Below are positions 55,507 to 62,883 of a stretch of 64,000 bases of DNA, in pieces. The notes under the pieces were generated by a model. The model made no database searches. It was given only the letters and a program-made list of their open reading frames with translations, and had not been told where the DNA came from. Positions within the stretch are counted from its first letter, which is position 1. Every line of letters begins with the position of its first letter. The DNA is from Mesorhizobium australicum (lineage in GTDB: Bacteria > Pseudomonadota > Alphaproteobacteria > Rhizobiales > Rhizobiaceae), in assembly GCF_900177325.1 (NCBI RefSeq), contig NZ_FXBL01000004.1, positions 4,340,001 to 4,404,000 on the forward strand, written 5' to 3'. Both the position numbers and the translations under genes were made by a program.

Positions 55507-56373
55507 ATGAAAACGACGGACAGGGCTGCGCTGGATGATTGGTACGCGGTCGAGACCTCCACCGATCTGACCACCATGCCGCTGACGACGCGGCTGCTCG
55601 GCCAGGACATCGAGCTTCGGCGCGACGGGGAAGGCAGGCCGGTCGTGCGAGAGATCCTGGATGACGGCGCGCGCGGGCCGGCGCTGCCCGCGCAGGAGCG
55701 CTATGGCTGCATCTGGACGACGCTCGGCCATCCCAACCGGGACATATTCGACATTGCCGAGGCGCTAGAGACCGACCGCCGCTTCGTACCTTGCGGTTGG
55801 GTGAAGATGCGCGCATCGGGCCTGCGCGTGGTCGAGAATTTCCTCGACATGGCGCATTTCCCCTTCGTCCACACCGACATTCTCGGCTCCGAGCCGCACA
55901 CCGAAGTGCCGCAGTACCTGAGCGAGATCCGCCGCGACGTGGACGAGGTGTGGGCGACCAACTGCACCTTCTTCCAGCCGCGCATCGCCGCCACCGAGTC
56001 GAGCGGCGACTTCGTCCACCTGACCTACCGGGTTCCGAGCCCCTTCGTGGTCATGCTCTACCGGGTTTGCCCGACTGCGCCCGATAGGCTCGACGCTATC
56101 GCGCTCTTCATCCAGCCGATGGAGGAAGGCCTCTGCCGGGCGCAGCCGGTGATGTATCTGGTCGACAAGACTTCCACGCACACGGCGCTGCTGAATTTCG
56201 AGCAGGTGATCTTCCTGCAGGACCGCATCATCGTGGAAAACCAGCGCCCGCTGCTTTTGCCGCTCGAGCCGCGTGCGGAAATCCCCACGCGGGCCGATTC
56301 CTCCTCGATCGCCTACAGGCGCTGGCTGAAGGAAAAGGGCATCCGCTTTGGCACGACGATGGGAGCGGCATGA
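55507..56373 (+). CDS. Rieske-less oxygenase catalytic subunit, copy B
   Basis: This 288-residue paralogue of the protein at 38559 has the same missing Rieske cluster. The iron site is intact: D114, H117 and H122 in ENFLDMAHFPFVHTDILG, with D239 in FLQDRIIVENQRP as the probable third ligand. The N-terminal flank WYAVETSTDLTTMPLTTRLL joins directly to RYGCIWTTLGHPN without any CxH or CxxH. The C-terminal LEPRAEIPTRADSSSIAYRR is nearly identical to copy A. GGAG precedes the ATG, and the stop overlaps the molybdenum hydroxylase start by 4 bp. Electrons presumably come from the Rieske protein at 47122. Confidence 0.88.
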   Translation: MKTTDRAALDDWYAVETSTDLTTMPLTTRLLGQDIELRRDGEGRPVVREILDDGARGPALPAQERYGCIWTTLGHPNRDIFDIAEALETDRRFVPCGWVKMRASGLRVVENFLDMAHFPFVHTDILGSEPHTEVPQYLSEIRRDVDEVWATNCTFFQPRIAATESSGDFVHLTYRVPSPFVVMLYRVCPTAPDRLDAIALFIQPMEEGLCRAQPVMYLVDKTSTHTALLNFEQVIFLQDRIIVENQRPLLLPLEPRAEIPTRADSSSIAYRRWLKEKGIRFGTTMGAA

Positions 56374-59300
56374 CCACTGCGCCGCACAGGATGCGCGTAT
56401 TGCGGCCCGCGACGATCGCGGAAGCGCTGGAGCTGGCGACCGAGCCCGGCGCGCGCCTCGTCGCCAGCGGCACCGCACTGCAGCTCGACTGGGCAAAGGG
56501 CGCCGCGCAGCCGCGCATGCTGGTCGCGCTCGACCGGATCGCCGGCCTTGGCGACGTCTCGATGGCGGTGGGCAAAGTCCGCATCGGCGCGCTGACCACG
56601 CTCGGCGCGTTGGAGCGGGATGCCGCCATCTTATCGGCGCTGCCGCTGCTTCACGCCGCCATCCGCTCGACGGCCGGCCCGAGCGTACGCACTCTCGCGA
56701 CCATCGGCGGCAATGTCGCCGGCCGCGCCGGCTGCCTCCTGCCTGCGCTCCTGGCTCTCGACGCAGAGGTTATCGTATCGGATGGCTCCGGTGAAATGAC
56801 GCTTCCTCTCACGGACTGGCTGTCGGGGCAGGCGCACGAGCCCCAAATCGTCACGGCAATCGTGGTTCCCTTGCCCGCAAGCGGAAGCCTGTGGACGCAC
56901 CGCAAGATCGGCCTGCGCGCCGCCTTCACTCCGGGGGTGATCAGTGTTGCAGCAAGCCTCTGCTGCACGGGCGGTAGGATCGCATCCGCGCGCCTCGCGG
57001 TCGGCAGCGGCTTGGTCGAGCCGGCGCGACTTCATCAAGCGGAGGCGAGACTGACGGGTTCGGAGCTCGCCGGTGTCGATTGGAGCGGGCTCCACGACGC
57101 CATCGTACAGGAAACCGTCGCACCGGACGACGCGTTCCGCTCGGCGCGTTACCGCAGGCGCGTGGCCGCAAACGCACTCGTCCATGGCCTGGGTGGCGCT
57201 CTCCCCCACAGCGGGCGGGTGAAAACGGCGGCAGTCGCAACGCAGCCCGAACCGCTCGCCGGCGAAATCCGTCTTACGCGCGAGTCGGCAGGTGCGCGCT
57301 GGCACGTTCGGCCGGACGGGCCGCCGAAGATCGCCGGGCGTCTCGAATACCTGACCGACCCGCGCGAGCCGGGCATGCTGGTGGCGCGCATCCTGCGAGC
57401 CGGCGTTCCCCACGCGCGCATCCTGTCGATCGACATCTCCAGGGCTGAGGCGCTGCCAGGCGTCGCCGCGGTTGTCACACATAGCGATATCGCGGGATCG
57501 AACGCGTTCGGGATCGTAGTGCAGGACCAGCCGGCGTTCTGCTTCGATAAGGTGCGCTACGCAGGCGACGCGGTCGCCGCCGTCGCGGCCAAGGACGCGG
57601 AGACGGCCGCGCGGGCACTCGACCTCATCGACGTCTGCTACGAGCTCTTGCCAACCGTCTGCGATCCGCAGTCCGCGCTGCTTGCCGGTGCGGAGCCGAT
57701 CCATTCGACCGGCAATCTGCAAAGACGGCTGGAGTTCAGGCGCGGGGACACCGCCGAGGCTTTTCGGCGCGCTGCCCACGTCGTGGAGGCGACCTATGTG
57801 ACGCCGCGCCAGATGCATGGCTTCATGGAAACCGAAGGCGGCTTTGCGAGGGTGGAAGAGGACGGAACGCTGACGGTCTGCGCCGGCGGCCAGCACGGCA
57901 GCCGCGACCGCCTGCAGTTGTCCCGCATTCTCGGAATGCCGGAGGAGAGGATCAGGGTCGTGACCAGCCCGACGGGCGGCGCCTTCGGTGGCAAGGACGA
58001 GCTGACCGTGCAACCCGCGCTCGCCCTTCTGGCGCTGAAGACCGGCCGGCCGGTGCGCATCCAGCTCGACCGCGCCGAGTCGGTTCTGGCTGGCACCAAG
58101 CGCAACCCGATGCGCATTCGCATGCGCACTGCCTGTGACCGGGACGGCCTGCTGGTCGCGCAGGAAGTGGACCTCCTGGCCGACGCGGGCGCTTATGCAT
58201 CGCTCGGTCCCGGCGTGATGGAGACGGCGCTGGAACACGCCTGCGGCCCCTATCTGGTGCCGAACGTGCAGACCGAGGGGCGTCTCGCCTACACCAACAA
58301 TGGCGTCTGCGGCGCGTTTCGCGGCTTCGGCGCAAACCAGATGAGCTACGCGATCGAGTGCCAGATGGACCGGCTCGCGGGCATGTGTGGCCTCGACCGT
58401 TTCGAGATCCGCAGGCGCAATATGCGCCGGCCCGGCTCACGCGGTTATCTTGGCCAGCACGTCGCGCCCTCCGAACGATTGCTCGAAATGTTGCAGACAG
58501 CCGAAGCGGACCCGATATGGCGGCAGCAGCGCGGGCTGTCGGACGATGGCACCGAGCTGATCGGCACCGGGATGGCGATGAACTACCAGGGCAACGGGCT
58601 GGGCACGCTGCCGCCCGATCCCGGCGGCGGCGCATTGAGGCTGGCGCCCGATGGCGCTATCGAAGCGCTCTACGGGCTGGACGAGATGGGCCAGGGACTG
58701 CTCACCTCGGTCAGGAGCGCGGTCGCCACGGCGCTCGGCTGCGGGCGCGAGGACGTCCGTCCCGTCACCGGTGACACCGGCCGCGCCCCGGACTCCGGTT
58801 CGACGACCGCGAGCCGCGGCACCTATGTCGCATGGAGGGTGGCCGAGAGCACCGCGCCCGCCTTTGGCGCTGCTATCTGCAAGGCCGCCGGCAGGCTGCT
58901 CGGCCGCGAAGCCGAGGCGCTTGCGATCGTGCCGGGCGGCGTGGCCGAGCGAGGTTCGAACAGCGGCGAGATTCTCCTCACCTTCGCCGAGATCGCGCGG
59001 TCGATGCCCGAAGGTTCTCTGCCCTCCGTCGAGACCACCTTCGAATTCCCCAAGTCGGATTACATTGACGGCAATGCCCGGCTGATCTTCGCCTTCGGCG
59101 CGACGCTGGCGCGCGTGGCGGTGAGCCGCATCACCGGGCAGGTGCGCGTGCTCGACCTGCACCAGCATACGGCCGCCGGGCCGATGCTCGACCTCGCCGC
59201 CTATCTCGGCCAGATCGAGGGCGGCGGCGTGCAGGGCCTCGGCTTCACGCTGAGCGAGGACGCGCTGATGCAGGACGGTCGCCTCCTCACCACCAATCTC

Positions 59301-59531
59301 GACACGTACATGCTTCCCGGCATAGCCGATGCGCCCCAAACGCTCGCCAGCTTCGCGCTCGAGGACCTCGATGAGGGCGACCCATTCGGCCCGCGCGGCG
59401 CCGGCGAACTCGGCATCGGCGCGGTGACGCCGGCGATCGCCAATGCCGTGGCCGACGCGACCGGTTTCTGGCCCGAGACGACCCCGTTCAATCCGGAGCG
59501 GCTGCTGGACGTCGTCGGAGCTGCGGCATGA
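56370..59531 (+). CDS. Molybdenum hydroxylase with fused FAD and Mo domains
   Basis: This 1053-residue protein belongs to the xanthine dehydrogenase/CO dehydrogenase family. Residues ~1-285 are a FAD-binding domain (IGALTTLGALERDA; TLATIGGNVAGRAG). Residues ~315-1053 are the molybdopterin domain, with GGAFGGKDE, GAFRGFGANQ and the C-terminal GAGELGIGAV carrying the likely catalytic Glu. The FAD domain in front of the Mo domain on one chain is an uncommon order; these are normally separate subunits or follow a 2Fe-2S domain. The 2Fe-2S subunit overlaps downstream by 4 bp. It could hydroxylate a purine ring carbon or another N-heterocycle. Confidence 0.9.
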   Translation: MTTAPHRMRVLRPATIAEALELATEPGARLVASGTALQLDWAKGAAQPRMLVALDRIAGLGDVSMAVGKVRIGALTTLGALERDAAILSALPLLHAAIRSTAGPSVRTLATIGGNVAGRAGCLLPALLALDAEVIVSDGSGEMTLPLTDWLSGQAHEPQIVTAIVVPLPASGSLWTHRKIGLRAAFTPGVISVAASLCCTGGRIASARLAVGSGLVEPARLHQAEARLTGSELAGVDWSGLHDAIVQETVAPDDAFRSARYRRRVAANALVHGLGGALPHSGRVKTAAVATQPEPLAGEIRLTRESAGARWHVRPDGPPKIAGRLEYLTDPREPGMLVARILRAGVPHARILSIDISRAEALPGVAAVVTHSDIAGSNAFGIVVQDQPAFCFDKVRYAGDAVAAVAAKDAETAARALDLIDVCYELLPTVCDPQSALLAGAEPIHSTGNLQRRLEFRRGDTAEAFRRAAHVVEATYVTPRQMHGFMETEGGFARVEEDGTLTVCAGGQHGSRDRLQLSRILGMPEERIRVVTSPTGGAFGGKDELTVQPALALLALKTGRPVRIQLDRAESVLAGTKRNPMRIRMRTACDRDGLLVAQEVDLLADAGAYASLGPGVMETALEHACGPYLVPNVQTEGRLAYTNNGVCGAFRGFGANQMSYAIECQMDRLAGMCGLDRFEIRRRNMRRPGSRGYLGQHVAPSERLLEMLQTAEADPIWRQQRGLSDDGTELIGTGMAMNYQGNGLGTLPPDPGGGALRLAPDGAIEALYGLDEMGQGLLTSVRSAVATALGCGREDVRPVTGDTGRAPDSGSTTASRGTYVAWRVAESTAPAFGAAICKAAGRLLGREAEALAIVPGGVAERGSNSGEILLTFAEIARSMPEGSLPSVETTFEFPKSDYIDGNARLIFAFGATLARVAVSRITGQVRVLDLHQHTAAGPMLDLAAYLGQIEGGGVQGLGFTLSEDALMQDGRLLTTNLDTYMLPGIADAPQTLASFALEDLDEGDPFGPRGAGELGIGAVTPAIANAVADATGFWPETTPFNPERLLDVVGAAA

Positions 59532-60019
59532 CCGTTGCTTTCCGGCTCAACGGCGAAGCAAGGCAGGTCTCGGCGCCCGCGGAAAGGCGGCTGATCGACC
59601 TGCTGCGCGACGATCTCGGCCTGACCGCGGCCAAGAAGGCCTGCGGCATCGGCCGCTGCGGCAGCTGCATGGTGTTGCTCGACGGCCAGCCGGCCAATTC
59701 CTGCCTGCTCATGCTCTGGCAGCTCGACGGCCGCGACATCGTCACGCCCGAGGGCCTCGACGCGTTGCCCGAGGCCCGCGCGGTCCGTGCCGAGCTTGCG
59801 GCGGAGAACGCCTTCCAGTGCGGCTATTGCGCCCCGGGCTTCTCGATGACCCTCACCGCGCTGCTGCGTGCGGACCCGCAGGCCGGCGAGGCCGAGATCC
59901 GCGCAGCGCTCGAAGGCAACATCTGCCGCTGCACCGGCTATCATTCCATCATTCGCGGCGCTCTCGCGGCCGCCGAGGCACTGCGCAGGATGCGCAACCC
60001 TACCGGAGACAGGCCATGA
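59528..60019 (+). CDS. Molybdenum hydroxylase 2Fe-2S subunit
   Basis: This 163-residue electron-transfer subunit contains two [2Fe-2S] clusters. Plant-type ferredoxin ligands C39, C44, C47 (CGIGRCGSC) and C59 come first, then the helical-domain ligands in QCGYCAPG (C98, C101) and CRCTG (C133, C135). It is coupled by 4-bp overlaps to the FAD-Mo fusion upstream and the aldehyde dehydrogenase downstream. It completes a two-subunit molybdenum hydroxylase. Confidence 0.94.
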   Translation: MTVAFRLNGEARQVSAPAERRLIDLLRDDLGLTAAKKACGIGRCGSCMVLLDGQPANSCLLMLWQLDGRDIVTPEGLDALPEARAVRAELAAENAFQCGYCAPGFSMTLTALLRADPQAGEAEIRAALEGNICRCTGYHSIIRGALAAAEALRRMRNPTGDRP

Positions 60020-61518
60020 CGATCCTCGTCCGCACGCCCAAGCCCGGCGCGGAAGCGCACGCCTTCCTGTCGAGGCCGCGAAAGCAGCATCTGATCGCCG
60101 GCGAGTGGCGCGACGCCTCCGACACAGGCCTGCTGGACACGTTTGATCCCGCAACCGGCGACCTGCTGGCGCAGCTCGCAAGCGGCACCGCTTCGGACGT
60201 CGACGATGCCGTGGCCGCAGCAAGGAAGGCTTTCGAGAGCGATGCCTGGCGCGGCATGACGCCGTCGGCGCGCGGCAAGCTCTTGTGGCGCGTGGCCGAG
60301 CTGATCGACCGTCATGCCGACGAACTGTCCGAACTGGAGGTGCTGGATCAGGGCAAGTCGCTGAAAACCGCCCGCTTCGGCGAAATCCCGGCCTCCGCCG
60401 AGCAGTTCCGCTATTTCGCCGGTTTCGCCACCAAAATTCTCGGCACGACGATCCCCACCTCGATCGCGCACCAGCCCGCCGGGCGCAAGGTCTTCGCCTA
60501 CACCACGCGCGAGCCGATCGGCGTCGTCGCGGCGATCACACCGTGGAACTCGCCGCTGCTGATGGCCGCCATGAAGCTCGCCCCGGCGCTTGCCGCCGGC
60601 TGCACGGTGGTCCTGAAGCCCGCGGAGGAGACTTCGCTGACCGCGCTGCGGCTCGGTGAACTGCTGATCGAGGCGGGGCTGCCGGCGGGCGTCGTCAACA
60701 TCCTCACCGGGCTCGGCGAGACGGTGGGAGCCGCGCTTGCCGCACACGGCGACGTCGACAAGGTCGCATTCACCGGCTCGACCGAGGTCGGCAAGCTCAT
60801 CGTCACCGCGGCCACCGGAAACCTGAAGAAGCTGACGCTGGAGCTCGGCGGCAAGTCTCCGGCTATCGTCCTGCCGGACGCCGAGATGGACCTTGCCGTA
60901 CCCGGCGTCGCGCGCGGCATCTTCGCCAATGCAGGCCAGGTCTGCGTTGCTGGCTCCCGTGTCTACGCGCACCGCTCGATCTGCGACGAGCTCATCGAAG
61001 GACTGGCCGCCGAAGCTGCGAAGCTGCGGCTCGGCCATGGCCTCGACGCCGAGACGGACCTCGGCCCGCTGATCAGCGACCGGCAGGCGGAGCGGGTCGC
61101 GGCCTATGTCGCGGAAGGACAGGAAGCGGGCGCCGAAGTCGTCGCGGGCGGCGTTCGCGAGCATGCCTTCTACGCGCCGACGGTGGTGACGGGCGTAAGT
61201 CCGAATATGCGCATGATGCGCGAGGAGATCTTCGGGCCCGTGGTCGCCGTCACGCCCTTCGACGATGTTGGCGAGGCGCTGGCCTATGCCAACGATTCTC
61301 CCTACGGCCTGGCGTCCAGCGTCTGGACCCGCGACCTATCCGCCGCGCACCGCACCGCCGCCCGCATCCGCGCCGGCACGGTGTGGATCAACTGCCATTC
61401 CTACTTCTCGCCAGAGTTGCCCAAGGGCGGGCACAAGCAATCCGGCTGGGGCTACGAAAACGGCGCGCCAGGCCTGGAGAACTATCTCGAGACCAAGACG
61501 ATCTGCGCATTGATCTGA
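60016..61518 (+). CDS. NAD(P)-dependent aldehyde dehydrogenase
   Basis: This 500-residue aldehyde dehydrogenase has all catalytic elements: N178 in ITPWNSP, E276 in LELGGKSP and C310 in NAGQVCVAGSR. The NAD-binding FTGSTEVGK segment is at residues 252-260. It is the last gene of the decarboxylase/GMC/oxygenase unit and would oxidise the aldehyde formed by the GMC enzyme or the TPP-dependent decarboxylase. Formaldehyde from an N-demethylation is another possible source, though this family usually prefers larger aldehydes. Confidence 0.93.
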   Translation: MTILVRTPKPGAEAHAFLSRPRKQHLIAGEWRDASDTGLLDTFDPATGDLLAQLASGTASDVDDAVAAARKAFESDAWRGMTPSARGKLLWRVAELIDRHADELSELEVLDQGKSLKTARFGEIPASAEQFRYFAGFATKILGTTIPTSIAHQPAGRKVFAYTTREPIGVVAAITPWNSPLLMAAMKLAPALAAGCTVVLKPAEETSLTALRLGELLIEAGLPAGVVNILTGLGETVGAALAAHGDVDKVAFTGSTEVGKLIVTAATGNLKKLTLELGGKSPAIVLPDAEMDLAVPGVARGIFANAGQVCVAGSRVYAHRSICDELIEGLAAEAAKLRLGHGLDAETDLGPLISDRQAERVAAYVAEGQEAGAEVVAGGVREHAFYAPTVVTGVSPNMRMMREEIFGPVVAVTPFDDVGEALAYANDSPYGLASSVWTRDLSAAHRTAARIRAGTVWINCHSYFSPELPKGGHKQSGWGYENGAPGLENYLETKTICALI

Positions 61519-61585
61519 GGGCAGTGAGGTTGCAAGTCGATCAGGCCCGCATCGCGCTGATCAGACCGGCCGACGTTTGGGATCG

Positions 61586-61601
61586 CCGGTCGATCGACCG
61601 G
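61586..61601. repeat. 16-bp palindrome between convergent genes
   Basis: CCGGTCGATCGACCGG is a perfect palindrome in the 90-bp gap between the convergent aldehyde dehydrogenase and STAS genes. Without a loop or T tract it is not a standard terminator. A bidirectional terminator element or chance in GC-rich DNA are both possible. Confidence 0.3.
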
Positions 61602-61608
61602 GCCGCCG

Positions 61609-61911
61609 TCACGCGATCCTGAAGATCGTCGAGAACCCCGATATATCGAAAACCTCCCGGACGCTCGGCTGGAGACCGGACAGCGACAGGTCGCGTCCGA
61701 CCGCCTTGACCTGCTTGGCCGCTATCAGCAGCGAGCGCAACCCGGAACTCGCGACATAGTCCACGCCGGACATGTCGATGACGATGGCGGTCGCCGAGTC
61801 CCGGATCGTCTCGGAAATGTAGGTCTCGAAGCTCTTGGCATGGACCGTGTCGAGCCGGCCGACCACCTGCATGAGGATATGGTCCGGAAACTCTTCCTTG
61901 CTGATGTTCAT
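61609..61911 (-). CDS. STAS-domain anti-sigma factor antagonist (RsbV-like)
   Basis: This 100-residue STAS-domain protein has the phosphorylatable serine site in VDYVASSGLRSLL (S55/S56). AAGGA lies before the ATG at 61911; an in-frame GTG at 61926 would directly abut the kinase gene stop without a ribosome-binding site. Together with the upstream RsbW-like kinase it forms a partner switch. No sigma factor or RsbU phosphatase gene is adjacent, so the regulated output must be encoded elsewhere. Confidence 0.87.
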   Translation of the reverse strand: MNISKEEFPDHILMQVVGRLDTVHAKSFETYISETIRDSATAIVIDMSGVDYVASSGLRSLLIAAKQVKAVGRDLSLSGLQPSVREVFDISGFSTIFRIA

Positions 61912-61926
61912 GACGATGTCCTTCAC

Positions 61927-62397
61927 CTATGCCGGCGGAGACTGGTCTTCGCGGTCGAGACGGCGGCCGAGCGACAGGCGGTTGAGGCCATCGATCCGGC
62001 GATACGAAAACTCGTCCAGCATGCGCCGCATGAGACGGATGCCGTGCCCGCCAATGACCGCGCTCTCGATGGACAAAGGCAATGGTTTTTCTTCGAGCGA
62101 CGTCGGATCGAACGGCGTTCCGTTGTCTGTGACATGCAGCAGGATCATGTCCGGCTGCCTGGCGCAGTCTACTGAAAGGACCTGCGCCGAGGACGTCTCC
62201 TCGGTAAAACCGTGCATGATCACGTTCGTCAGCGCCTCTTCCAGGCTGAGCTGGAGGGCGAAACGGGTGCGCTCCGGCCAGCCGTCGCGCTCGGAAAGTG
62301 CTTCCAGCCAGGCGATCGCCCGCCCGACTTCGTCGAGCTGGACGGCCAGGCTGAGCGTCTCCGTCTCTCCCTCGAAGCCGCTGTCACGGCATGCCAT
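61927..62397 (-). CDS. Anti-sigma factor serine kinase (RsbW-like)
   Basis: This 156-residue GHKL ATPase-domain protein has an N-box EEALTNVIMHGF (N58), a G1 box TDNGTPFDP (D91) and a G2 box GGHGIRLMRR (116-125). It probably phosphorylates the STAS protein encoded 15 bp downstream. It has no transmembrane or receiver domains. Output could be control of a sigma factor or of another enzyme. Confidence 0.87.
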   Translation of the reverse strand: MACRDSGFEGETETLSLAVQLDEVGRAIAWLEALSERDGWPERTRFALQLSLEEALTNVIMHGFTEETSSAQVLSVDCARQPDMILLHVTDNGTPFDPTSLEEKPLPLSIESAVIGGHGIRLMRRMLDEFSYRRIDGLNRLSLGRRLDREDQSPPA

Positions 62398-62567
62398 TCT
62401 GTTGCACTCCGCAGTGTCTTATGGTCCGCCAGCACCAGGTCCGTTCCGTGACCGGGTGTACTTCGCTGCCCGGTGACACAACGATATGAAAAGCCCGCCG
62501 ATGGAGTCGACGCCAGCAATCCCATCGGCACCTAGCTTGCACGACAGGCAAACGATTATCACGCTTC

Positions 62568-62787
62568 ATGGTGAACGAACCATCAAGCACGGCGGCCACT
62601 CCCTCGTCCGCCGCCACGGAGACCGGTCGCACGACGGTTGATGAGCTGATCGAGGCGCTGGCGGAGATCGAACTGCTCTCCGCCGAACACGACGACCTGA
62701 AACTGCGGTACAAAACCACGGTCGAGCAGGGGCGAAGCGGTGGAGGAAGAGTTGGCCGAAAGCAACCTCGCGCTGCAGAAGACATAG
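62568..62787 (+). pseudogene. Frameshifted remnant resembling an adenylate cyclase N-terminus
   Basis: The frame from 62568 reads MVNEPSSTAATPSSAATETG and then a coiled-coil-like stretch VDELIEALAEIELLSAEHDD. Just after TTVEQG the coding pattern breaks. Skipping one base near 62733 restores EAVEEELAESNLALQKT, followed by a stop at 62785-62787. This order (ELIEAL, YKTTVE, EAVEEELAE) resembles the linker that precedes the catalytic domain in rhizobial adenylate cyclases, but the cyclase domain is absent. I read it as a decayed, truncated gene; the family link is from memory and moderate. Confidence 0.5.
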
Positions 62788-62883
62788 GCCCGGTCGGAGG
62801 TCGCGCCTAGGGCTGTGACCGGCACGCGTGACGGGGTTTACCGGCATGGAATTGCTGTTGTACTTTCCGGCCAAGGGCAGGCA

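Noticed and set aside
56631..58238. A 535-residue minus-strand open frame opposite the molybdenum hydroxylase.
   Set aside because: It is a shadow of a gene with conserved cofactor motifs, and no family resemblance was seen.
62398..62567. A possible EcfG-type stress promoter (GGAAC/CGTT spacing) upstream of the RsbW-like gene.
   Set aside because: No properly spaced pair of elements is present in this 170-bp region.
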